Shown here: positions 8,627 to 15,943 of the stretch, piece after piece
Numbering within the stretch: the first letter of the stretch is position 1
Layout: every line of letters begins with the position of its first letter
Assembly: GCF_000689415.1 (NCBI RefSeq)
Contig: NZ_HG322950.1
Location: 3,417,501-3,481,500 of the forward strand
From: Pseudomonas knackmussii B13
GTDB lineage: Bacteria > Pseudomonadota > Gammaproteobacteria > Pseudomonadales > Pseudomonadaceae
Reading direction: 5' to 3'
DNA length: 64,000 nucleotides
The notes under the pieces: generated by a model
Told to the model about the DNA's origin: nothing
What the model saw: only the letters and a program-made list of their open reading frames with translations
Database searches by the model: none
Program-made: the position numbers and the translations under genes

Positions 8627-10040
8627 CATGCAGCTGATCGCAGGACAGCTCACCCACCATGGATTGATGCGCGCAGGCCACCAGCGCATCCTCTCTAGAG
8701 TTGATGGCAGCGGAAAGACGGGTTTCGAACTGGCTGCGGTCGTGGCTGCATTGGCTGGCAATCTGGCAGAGCGTGGCCTGCGCCGGAAGCGCATCGGCCT
8801 TTGGTATTCGAACAGCATCGCTGCCGTCGAAGCATTTCTCGCCGTGGAGTGGCTGGGGGGGGGGGGGGGGGGCGCCGATCCCGCCCTAGCGGTGGACGAA
8901 GCGCGCAAGCTCTTTCTGGCGGCAGGGGTCGACCGCATCGTCGCCGATCCGGAGCACGCAGATCTGCTCGGAGGCGATGCGCTGGTGCACAGCGACGCAA
9001 CGCCACTGGAGGGGACGGCTCTCTCGCCCGGTGAGTGGGTTCGCGACGAACCTGCCGTCGTCTACCCAAGGCAGATCACAAACGGCGAGCTGGTGGCTGT
9101 CACGATGTCGTACCGGAACTGGGCTGCATCGCTGACGACGAGCATGCGTCTATTCATGACGGGCGCATACGGCGCTCCCGTTAGCGGCGACGACCACTTT
9201 CTTACGACCCAGCAGATCATTCATGGGACTTGTCAGATCGGGACATTTCCTTTCATCGCCATGGGCCTGCCGCAAGTCGTACTCCCTCGCTTCGATGTCG
9301 CCACCGTCTTGCGGGCGATCTCGGATCACAAAGTGACTTCCGTGGTGTTGATCTCAGAAATGGTCAAGCGGATCAGTGCCGCTGAAGGCGTGGACATGTA
9401 CCCGCTGCACCGTCTTCGTCGGGTCGTCTATGGCGGTGCACCTCTGGGCGTCGATGAGTTGCAGATAGCGATCGATGCGTTCGGGCCTTCGCTGCACCAG
9501 ATCTATGGTCGCATGGAAGCAGGCTGGCCCTTGTCGATCCTGCGTGGGGACGAGCTTTGCCACGACGGCAGATTGCGCGAAGACCGAATGAACAGCTGCG
9601 GACGCCCGATCGCCGGCATCGAAGTCACCGTCGGCGGACATCATGACGGCCCAGCCGAAGGGGAACTGTGCGTTCGTGCCGATACCGTCGTCAAGGAGTT
9701 CGCCGACAACGACGGCTGGTGCCACACAGGCGACATCGTCCGTCGAGACGGCGACGGGTTCCTGTTCCATTTGGGACGATCTGATCGCCAGATCAATTGC
9801 GCTGGATACCACATCTATCCCGAGGAGATCGAAGAGGCTCTCATGGCAATTCCCGGGATTCGTCAGGCACGCGTTACAGGCGAGGACATGCCACCTTGGG
9901 GCATCACGCTGGTTGCTGAACTGGTGACCGAGGACTCGCAAGCCTCCGACGAGGAATGGACGCAGCGCATTCGCGCCGAACTCGGGATGCGCCTTGCCAA
10001 ATTCAAGGTCCCCCGCGTTGTTCGAGTGCTCTCCGCCTGA
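8616..10040 (+). CDS. Second ANL-superfamily protein, catalytic motifs degenerate
   Basis: 474 residues, or 470 if ATG 8628 is used. The ANL fold is recognisable from VVYGGAPL, YGRMEAGWPL, CHTGDIVRRDGDGFLFHLGRSDRQINCAGYH (split here) and IYPEEIEEAL. The P-loop is not: where TSGTTG.PK should lie the protein reads YPRQITNGELVAVTMSYRNW. It also ends at FKVPRVVRVLSA, before the PRT..GK segment that supplies the catalytic C-terminal Lys. An 18-G tract encodes six Gly near residue 80. It may be a non-adenylating partner of the upstream ligase or a decaying paralogue. It overlaps the upstream gene by 11 bp. Confidence 0.78.
   Translation: MRVDMQLIAGQLTHHGLMRAGHQRILSRVDGSGKTGFELAAVVAALAGNLAERGLRRKRIGLWYSNSIAAVEAFLAVEWLGGGGGGADPALAVDEARKLFLAAGVDRIVADPEHADLLGGDALVHSDATPLEGTALSPGEWVRDEPAVVYPRQITNGELVAVTMSYRNWAASLTTSMRLFMTGAYGAPVSGDDHFLTTQQIIHGTCQIGTFPFIAMGLPQVVLPRFDVATVLRAISDHKVTSVVLISEMVKRISAAEGVDMYPLHRLRRVVYGGAPLGVDELQIAIDAFGPSLHQIYGRMEAGWPLSILRGDELCHDGRLREDRMNSCGRPIAGIEVTVGGHHDGPAEGELCVRADTVVKEFADNDGWCHTGDIVRRDGDGFLFHLGRSDRQINCAGYHIYPEEIEEALMAIPGIRQARVTGEDMPPWGITLVAELVTEDSQASDEEWTQRIRAELGMRLAKFKVPRVVRVLSA
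8855..8872. repeat. 18-bp G homopolymer inside a coding sequence
   Basis: Eighteen consecutive G follow TGGCT inside the second ligase-like gene. They are in frame as six Gly codons. A one-base change would truncate the protein. This is by far the longest homopolymer I noticed in the window. Confidence 0.95.
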
Positions 10041-10095
10041 TCAACGCCAGCCGCGGCTGTAGCGGAACTCCATTTACTTCAGATAGGACATCTAG

Positions 10096-11091
10096 ATGAC
10101 AACTTCTGAAATTGCCAAGTACAAGGTCGCCGCCGTTCAGGCGGCCCCAGAGTTTCTTAATTTGGACAAGGGCGTCGAGAAGGCGGTCCGCCTTATTGAA
10201 GAAGCCGCGAAAAACGGCGCCAAGCTGATTGCGTTTCCCGAGGTCTGGCTTCCGGGGTACCCGTGGTGGATCTGGCTCGACTCGCCTGCATGGGGCATGC
10301 AGTTTGTCCAGAGGCATTTCGAGAATGCCCTGTTGGTGGGAAGTCCGCAGTGGGAACGCCTATGCGCTGCTGCTGCCGAGCACAGGATATTCGTTGTCCT
10401 CGGGTTCTGCGAGCGTCAGGACGGTACGCTGTACATTGCTCAAGCCATCATCGACGATGAAGGGCGAGTCGTGAGCACCCGTCGAAAGCTCAAGCCAACG
10501 CATGCCGAAAGGACTGTCTACGGCGAGGGCGATGGAAGCCATCTTTCGGTGCATCAAACGAGCATCGGCCGCATTGGCGCACTGTCTTGCGCCGAGCACA
10601 TTCAACCGCTCAGCAAGTACGCCATGTATTCGCAGAATGAGCAGATCCATGTGGCGGCTTGGCCGAGCTTTTCAGTCTACAGAGGGGCAGCCTTTCAGCT
10701 GAGCCCGGAAGCCAATCTGGCTGCAAGCCAAGTGTATGCGCTCGAGGGCGGCTGCTATGTGCTGGCTCCTTGCGCGTTGGTGTCCAAGGAAATGCTGGAG
10801 ATGCTGGCTGACACGCCGCAGAAACGGCAGCTGCTGCTTGAAGGTGGGGGATTCGCGCAGATCTTCGGTCCGGACGCCAAGCCGCTGTGCGAGCCGTTTC
10901 CGGAGACGCAAGAGGGCTTGCTCTACGCCGATGTAGATCTTGGCTTCATCGGCGTGGCCAAGGCGGCATATGACCCCACCGGACACTATTCCCGCCCCGA
11001 TGTCGTTCGGCTGCTGTGGAATTCGAAGCCGGCGACCCGCGTTCACAGCTTCCAGGCCGACCCCACCGAATACAACACCCAAGGCGAATGA
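10096..11091 (+). CDS. Nitrilase (aliphatic/arylacetonitrilase-type)
   Basis: 331 residues with the complete nitrilase-superfamily triad: Glu49 (FPEVWLPGYPWW), Lys133 (KLKPTHAER) and Cys165 (SCAEHIQPLS). The length and the QPLSKYAMYSQNEQIHVAAWPSF stretch place it in branch 1, true nitrilases converting R-CN to a carboxylic acid and ammonia. The residue after the catalytic Cys is Ala, whereas most nitrilases have Trp (CWEH). As I recall, the arylacetonitrilase of P. fluorescens EBC191 also has Ala there, and that position affects amide by-product formation. It is third in an AraC-controlled operon. The protein should be cytoplasmic, probably forming helical oligomers as the family does. Confidence 0.92.
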   Translation: MTTSEIAKYKVAAVQAAPEFLNLDKGVEKAVRLIEEAAKNGAKLIAFPEVWLPGYPWWIWLDSPAWGMQFVQRHFENALLVGSPQWERLCAAAAEHRIFVVLGFCERQDGTLYIAQAIIDDEGRVVSTRRKLKPTHAERTVYGEGDGSHLSVHQTSIGRIGALSCAEHIQPLSKYAMYSQNEQIHVAAWPSFSVYRGAAFQLSPEANLAASQVYALEGGCYVLAPCALVSKEMLEMLADTPQKRQLLLEGGGFAQIFGPDAKPLCEPFPETQEGLLYADVDLGFIGVAKAAYDPTGHYSRPDVVRLLWNSKPATRVHSFQADPTEYNTQGE

Positions 11092-11118
11092 GTGAATTTA
11101 CCGAGAAAGGAGACATCC

Positions 11119-12153
11119 GTGTCCGCGAGAACAATCTTGTCTATTCTCAAGTCCCGTCCTGCGGCCGCGGCCTTTGGCCTCGTGGCGCTTGCGCTCACCA
11201 CTCAAGCACAGGTACATGCCGAGCGCATCGCACCCAATCCAGGTTCCGCCAATAGCGTCTGGATGGTCAAGAACGCCGGCGCACCGATCAACACCGAGTA
11301 CCACGACGGCTGGGCCACGATCACGGGTGACGGACTGACCTTGTACTTCTCGTCGAATCGGCCAGGCGGCGTGGCGCCCGCGAACGCGGAGGACGGATGG
11401 TACATGGGCAAGGACGGCACACCAACGCGCTATAGCGTGTACGTAAGCCACCGCGCAACACGCAGTTCTCCTTGGGGCGATCCGAAGTTGCTGCCCAGGG
11501 GCGTGAACAGCGGCTATGCGGATCACAGCGCGCTCCAATCCGATGATGGTCATTGGCTGTTCTTCGCAAGCGATCGGCCCGGGGGGTGCGGTGGACTCGA
11601 TCTGTATGCCAGCTACCGTAGAAACATCAGAGACGACATGGCATGGGAGCAGCCAGTCAATCTCGGTTGCGAGAACGATGGCGGGCCGAACAGTTCAGGA
11701 ATCGATTCCTGCCCCAACTACGACGGAAAGGCCAACATCTACTTCACTTCTGCGAAGGATGCGAACCCGGTCAATCTCGATTTCAAGGTCACCCGCTTCG
11801 ACCGACTCACCCGCAAGGCAGGCGCTGCGAGAATCCTGCCGAACAGCATCCCGGACATGGATGGTCACATTGACCCCAAGCATCGCTATGTGTGGGCGAT
11901 CTACCCGGACGGCGTTGGCGGCAGCGACATCTGGCAATTTGAGGCTGGTGCGAATGCCAGGGACCCGTCGCAATGGAAGAAGCCTATCAAGCCTCTGCCC
12001 TCGCTGATCAACACCAAGTATGAAGATCAAATGCCAGCAGTCACTGGGGACGGCGAGATTCTGACTTTCGTGTCTGATCGTCCTGGTGGCAAGGGCGGCC
12101 TGGACATCTATGAAGTCGTTCGCGCGCGCGAAGACCGCAGAACGGCAAAATAA
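11119..12153 (+). CDS. Exported PD40/TolB-like beta-propeller protein
   Basis: 344 residues from GTG 11119, chosen because GAAAGGAG lies 7 bases upstream. The frame is also open from 11092, next to the nitrilase stop. A signal peptide is evident (hydrophobic AAAAFGLVALALTTQAQVHA). At least four PD40-type blades follow, each with a variant of WATITGDGLTLYFSSNRPGG: ALQSDDGHWLFFASDRPGG, NIYFTSAKD, RYVWAIYPDGVGGSDIW and AVTGDGEILTFVSDRPGGKGG. These repeats form periplasmic or extracellular propellers. It is the last gene of the nitrilase operon. A role in substrate sensing, binding or processing outside the cytoplasm is possible but unproven. Confidence 0.8.
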   Translation: MSARTILSILKSRPAAAAFGLVALALTTQAQVHAERIAPNPGSANSVWMVKNAGAPINTEYHDGWATITGDGLTLYFSSNRPGGVAPANAEDGWYMGKDGTPTRYSVYVSHRATRSSPWGDPKLLPRGVNSGYADHSALQSDDGHWLFFASDRPGGCGGLDLYASYRRNIRDDMAWEQPVNLGCENDGGPNSSGIDSCPNYDGKANIYFTSAKDANPVNLDFKVTRFDRLTRKAGAARILPNSIPDMDGHIDPKHRYVWAIYPDGVGGSDIWQFEAGANARDPSQWKKPIKPLPSLINTKYEDQMPAVTGDGEILTFVSDRPGGKGGLDIYEVVRAREDRRTAK

Positions 12154-12220
12154 GAGCGAACCAAGACCCCGCGAGGCCAGTGCCGCGCTGCGCGGGTAAG
12201 CGGCAATGCTTCCGAGTTGC

Positions 12221-12560
12221 TCAGCGAGGCGGCGCCGCGGAACTTCCCGTGCTAGACGTCGTGCGTAGCGCCTTGCCGCCATACCGCCCGCGCTGGCCGG
12301 TGCGCGCCTCCAGGTCGTCCAGCAGCGCCCGCTGCGCGGCGCTGTTGTGACGCCGCTCCAAGTATGCAGCGGAGAGCCACATACCGGTGCATCCATAGCC
12401 CCGCAACACCGCGTCAGTTCGCCTTGGTCCCTCTGCGGCTGCACCACCAGCGAGGGCACATAGATCACGCCAAAGCCATGCGCCTGGATCAGCGGCGGAC
12501 CTTCGGACGCTTCCTTGCGGCTACGCACGGGCACGTCGATCGGAAATCCCTTGCCCTCGA
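12221..12560 (-). pseudogene. LysR-family regulator, C-terminal remnant with frameshift
   Basis: On the minus strand two frames together give a LysR effector-domain end. The first reads LIQAHGFGVIYVPSLVVQPQ..QGELTRC. After a shift near 12405 the second reads VLRGYGCTGMWLSAAYLERRHNSA, then ALLDDLEARTGQRG, to a stop at 12221. The DNA-binding half is missing. It lies between the nitrilase operon and the patatin gene, and could be the remains of a regulator once linked to either. Confidence 0.68.
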
Positions 12561-12647
12561 AGCGCCATATGGGGTGCGTTCCACTGCGCGAATGGTCTGC
12601 CAACGCCTTTCCTGGAAGTGCCTCGGCTTGGGGGTGAAGCGCACGCC

Positions 12648-13829
12648 TCAAAGCCACCCGAAGAAATCACAGACTGCCTGCCGTTGTGCCAACGTGTCGC
12701 GCTCACCCAGCGCCATTACCTCCTGGGTGAAAGGAGCCTCGAACAACAGGTAGCTCGCCAGAGCGGAACCGCTCAGGTCACTGCTCGCGCTGGACGAACC
12801 CACGCCGCGCAACAGCGCGCGCACCGTTCGCGGCAGGTACTTCTGGTGCCGAGCCGCGATGTCGTCAATGCGCTCGCTTGGCGCGATCACCAGCGCCTTC
12901 ACCGACCGCAGTGAGGTGGCCAGGCGCTGCCCCAGCGTCATCATTTCCAGGGTACGGTTGACGCGCTCCATACGCTCGATGTCCACCGCGAGCGAATCGA
13001 GAAAGACGTTCGACAGCACGTGCCCACCAACTTGAGCCAGTGTCGGGTAACCGCCATCACGCACGATTCGCCCACGCGGTTCATGCAGCCGACCGGCACC
13101 AACGATGAGCATACGCTGCGCACCGAGATGGATCGCCGGCGAGATCGGTGAGGTTTGCCGCATCGAGCCGTCGCCGTACCAGCCGGCGTGCTCCGCATGC
13201 TCGATACGCTGTGCTGGAAATACGAAGGGGATCGCCGCCGAAGCGAGCAGGTGCTCCAGCCCCAGTCGCATGGGTACGGCCAGCCGCTGCGAGCGTTCAT
13301 AGCCCGTCATGTCGCCGGTGGCCTCAAAGAAGGTGAGGTGTTCGCCGCTGGTGTAGCTGGACGCGCCTAGCGCCAGCGCGTGCAGATGACGCTCGGCCAG
13401 CATGCGCGGTAGCAGTTCCAGCGGCGCCCAATGTCGCAGCAGTTCGGCCAAAGGTTCATTGTCCAGCAGCGAACGTGGCCCTTCTTTGCGCCAGCGCGCC
13501 AACATCCAGCCTACCGAAATCGCGCTCAGCCACTGTGCACCGCTGCGGGCGATACCAAGCGCATCGGTGCGATACACCTGATCAGCGCGAAAGTTTCGCC
13601 AAACTGCGGCGATTGTCTCCACGCCCGCATCAAAGGAGTCTGCCCGGCAGGCTAAAGCGGCGGCATTGATTGCACCTGCCGAAGTACCGCATAGGATGCC
13701 GAATGGGTTCGGAGCCCCGTCGCCCAGACGTTCGCGGCGCAATCTCACCAGACCCTGCAACACGCCAACCTGGTAGGCAGCGCGTGCACCGCCACCGGAC
13801 AGAACGAGCGCCGTCTTCTCGGCGCTCAT
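12648..13829 (-). CDS. Patatin-like phospholipase
   Basis: 393 residues from ATG 13829 (MSAEKTALVLSGGGARAAYQ). An in-frame ATG at 13886 would add 19 residues. The oxyanion-hole GGGARAAY, nucleophile elbow GTSAG and catalytic YGDGS (Ser/Asp dyad) are all present in family order, so the active site looks intact. Patatins hydrolyse acyl chains from phospholipids. There is no signal peptide. It is followed closely by PagL-like and DUF3861 genes on the same strand, suggesting an envelope-lipid theme. A link to the solvent-type efflux operon just upstream is inference. Confidence 0.88.
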   Translation of the reverse strand: MSAEKTALVLSGGGARAAYQVGVLQGLVRLRRERLGDGAPNPFGILCGTSAGAINAAALACRADSFDAGVETIAAVWRNFRADQVYRTDALGIARSGAQWLSAISVGWMLARWRKEGPRSLLDNEPLAELLRHWAPLELLPRMLAERHLHALALGASSYTSGEHLTFFEATGDMTGYERSQRLAVPMRLGLEHLLASAAIPFVFPAQRIEHAEHAGWYGDGSMRQTSPISPAIHLGAQRMLIVGAGRLHEPRGRIVRDGGYPTLAQVGGHVLSNVFLDSLAVDIERMERVNRTLEMMTLGQRLATSLRSVKALVIAPSERIDDIAARHQKYLPRTVRALLRGVGSSSASSDLSGSALASYLLFEAPFTQEVMALGERDTLAQRQAVCDFFGWL

Positions 13830-13879
13830 GGCGGGCCTAGTATGTGCCACCGCAGGCACCCGAGTATGCCCGGCCGCCT

Positions 13880-14542
13880 TCACCACGGGAGAGAGAAGCG
13901 CAAGGACATAAAGTTCTCACCCGGATTGGGTTTCTTGATGCCGGCATTCGAGAAGTGCTGTACACGCAAGGAAACCTCGTAGGCCTTTTCCGGCCCAAAG
14001 CGGTAGCCAATTGCCAGCACTTCCGTGAACTGGAAGGCCGTGCTGAATCGACGCTGCCCTGAGTTGTAGAGACCGTCCAAGACGCTCCCTCCCAGGCCTG
14101 CCTCAAAGAACCAAGGAGATTTCGGTCCGGCGGGCTGGTAGCGCCAAGCCATCAGGGCTCCAAGCTGGGAATAGCCGCCTGTTGTGCCATCAGCATGGTG
14201 CGACCTCCAATGGCCACCCCATAGATCCCAATGCAGGGTCAGCGGACCCGCATCACGACTGATGCCCTTGAAGAGGCCAGAAGGCACCATCACGCCCACG
14301 TTCATTGCGCGTGTTGCGTCGCCTTGCAAAGAAGTCGCTCCAGCCTGCACATACATCTTCGCGTCGACAAAGCGAGCCTGGGCCGCAGAAACAGCCGGCA
14401 GAGCACCTACGGCCGTGCCAAAGAGAATGCGCACGCCGTGTTCAATGACAGTGCCGCGATGCCCACCACCGTTGCAGGTCCTCAGTCCGGCGAGCCTATC
14501 TGTGGTTTCTGAGCAAGGTGTCATGACCCAGCGTCCCTTCAT
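13880..14542 (-). CDS. PagL-like lipid A 3-O-deacylase (acyloxyacyl hydrolase)
   Basis: Up to 220 residues. The exported protein probably begins near AQARFVDAKMYVQAG after the hydrophobic ILFGTAVGALPAVSAA. The true start is uncertain, and a GTG at 14434 would put the signal peptide at the N terminus. The mature part has the alternating pattern of an outer-membrane beta-barrel. It ends with RVQHFSNAGIKKPNPGENF, matching the PagL active-site His-X-Ser segment (HFSN). PagL removes the 3-O acyl chain of lipid A from the outer-membrane side. An envelope-modifying enzyme as ICE cargo is unusual. Confidence 0.8.
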   Translation of the reverse strand: MKGRWVMTPCSETTDRLAGLRTCNGGGHRGTVIEHGVRILFGTAVGALPAVSAAQARFVDAKMYVQAGATSLQGDATRAMNVGVMVPSGLFKGISRDAGPLTLHWDLWGGHWRSHHADGTTGGYSQLGALMAWRYQPAGPKSPWFFEAGLGGSVLDGLYNSGQRRFSTAFQFTEVLAIGYRFGPEKAYEVSLRVQHFSNAGIKKPNPGENFMSLRFSLPW

Positions 14543-14567
14543 ATCCTTTGTTGCGCGAGCAGCTGGG

Positions 14568-14870
14568 TCATCGGTCCGTCTTCGACCCAGCCTTTAGCTC
14601 CTTCACGAACTGATATAGATGCGGCAGGAACGAAGACAGAAGCGGGTTATCCTTGTTTGCCAGGATCGCCCAGGCAAACAGCTTCAACCCGACCGCAAAT
14701 GCCGCCGCGTCATCTTGGCTACTGAAGTCACCTCTGCTGCGAAGCCATGTCACGACGGAGATGATGTCGTCATGATTTCCGGCCTCAAATTGCAGAGGCT
14801 TGCGATCGCTGGGGATGCCATGCGAATCAGTCAACTGCTCCACAGTTACGCGATATCGGTATTGCCTCAT
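14568..14870 (-). CDS. DUF3861 domain protein
   Basis: 100 residues: MRQYRYRVTVEQLTD at the start, PLQFEAGNHDDIISVV in the middle and LPHLYQFVKELK near the end. This is the DUF3861 pattern, a small cytoplasmic family without known function. It lies 31 bp downstream of the HlyD-type gene on the same strand and may be co-transcribed with the efflux operon. No catalytic residues can be proposed. Confidence 0.75.
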   Translation of the reverse strand: MRQYRYRVTVEQLTDSHGIPSDRKPLQFEAGNHDDIISVVTWLRSRGDFSSQDDAAAFAVGLKLFAWAILANKDNPLLSSFLPHLYQFVKELKAGSKTDR

Positions 14871-14901
14871 TTGTATGGCTCCTCATGCTGGACGAATGGC
14901 G

Positions 14902-15936
14902 CTATTCACCGATGTGGATCCTCGGCGTCACGGACATACCGACGCGCAAATTCGCGGCACCAGGCTGGTCGGGGTCAATGCGAATGCGCACGGGTAGGCG
15001 CTGGACGATCTTGGTGAAGTTGCCCGTGGCGTTGTGTGGCGCGACGGCCGAGTAGCTGACGCCACTGGCCGGTCCGAGGCTCTCCACGGTGCCCTTCAGT
15101 ACGGCCCCCGGCAAGGCGTCCACCTTGATGTCCACCGACTGCCCTGGCTGCACACGTGCCAATTGCGTTTCGCGGAAGTTGGCCGTGATGTAGACCGCAT
15201 CGAGCGGGATCACCGCCACCAGCGGCTTGCCAGCATTCACGAATGCGCCGACGCGCACTGACTTCTGACCGATGAGGCCGCTGATGGGCGCTGTGATTTG
15301 GGTATAGGAGAGCTTCAACTCCGCCGCGTCCTGCGCCGCCTGCGCTTGGGAAAGTGCAGCCTTGGCTTTTTCAAGATCGGCTTTGAGGATGTCCGTCTGT
15401 TGCCGTGCCGCTTGCAGGCCCGCGCGGTTCCTGTCTCGGCTGGCCAGCCGAATGGCCAACTGCGCCTCGGCCTGTTGGCGCGCTTGGATCGAACCTGATC
15501 CGTCTGAAGCCAGGTTCCGATAACGCCTTTGGTTGGCCTCTGCCAATTTGAGTTCTGCGTCGTCCACCGCGACTGTCGCCTGAGCCTGACGTATGGCGGT
15601 CTCCTGCTGCGCCACGCGCGCGGCAAGCCCCGCGACGCTGGCCTTCGCGGCGGCGACTTGTGCCTTTGCCGCGTCCACCGCAACGATGAAGTCTCGATCG
15701 TCGATGGCCGCAAGCAGATCCCCGGCTTTCACTGGTTGGTTTTCTTCGACCAGCACCTTGCCGATCACTCCCGACACCTGGGGGGCGACGAGGGTGAAAT
15801 CGGCCTGTACATAGGCGTCGTCCGTGGATTGGGTCGATGCGCTGGATTCGGGGCGATTCAGATAAATGACACAGCCCACTGCCACTGCGAGGAGCAGCAC
15901 GGCACTGGTGATCTTGGCTTTTTTCGGCATGGCCAT
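14902..15936 (-). CDS. mfsC: HlyD/EmrA-type periplasmic adaptor of MFS efflux pump
   Basis: 344 residues. One N-terminal membrane helix (ITSAVLLLAVAVGCVIYL) is followed by a biotinyl-lipoyl half (DDAYVQADFTLVAPQVSGVIGKVLVEENQPVKAGDLL, quoted in part), a long Ala/Gln-rich coiled coil (about residues 85-205), and the second lipoyl half with the typical end (LPVRIRIDPDQPG..LRVGMSVTPRIHI). It bridges the inner-membrane MFS pump and the outer-membrane channel. Third gene of the operon, 8 bp after the MFS gene. The symbol follows operon order in the mfsABC locus described for ICEclc. Confidence 0.88.
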   Translation of the reverse strand: MAMPKKAKITSAVLLLAVAVGCVIYLNRPESSASTQSTDDAYVQADFTLVAPQVSGVIGKVLVEENQPVKAGDLLAAIDDRDFIVAVDAAKAQVAAAKASVAGLAARVAQQETAIRQAQATVAVDDAELKLAEANQRRYRNLASDGSGSIQARQQAEAQLAIRLASRDRNRAGLQAARQQTDILKADLEKAKAALSQAQAAQDAAELKLSYTQITAPISGLIGQKSVRVGAFVNAGKPLVAVIPLDAVYITANFRETQLARVQPGQSVDIKVDALPGAVLKGTVESLGPASGVSYSAVAPHNATGNFTKIVQRLPVRIRIDPDQPGAANLRVGMSVTPRIHIGE

Positions 15937-15943
15937 GGCGGAA

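Noticed and set aside
11695..12657. Single long minus-strand gene from 12657 down to 11695
   Set aside because: Its lower half is antisense to the PD40 gene. Only 12221-12560 has LysR similarity, and that needs a frameshift.
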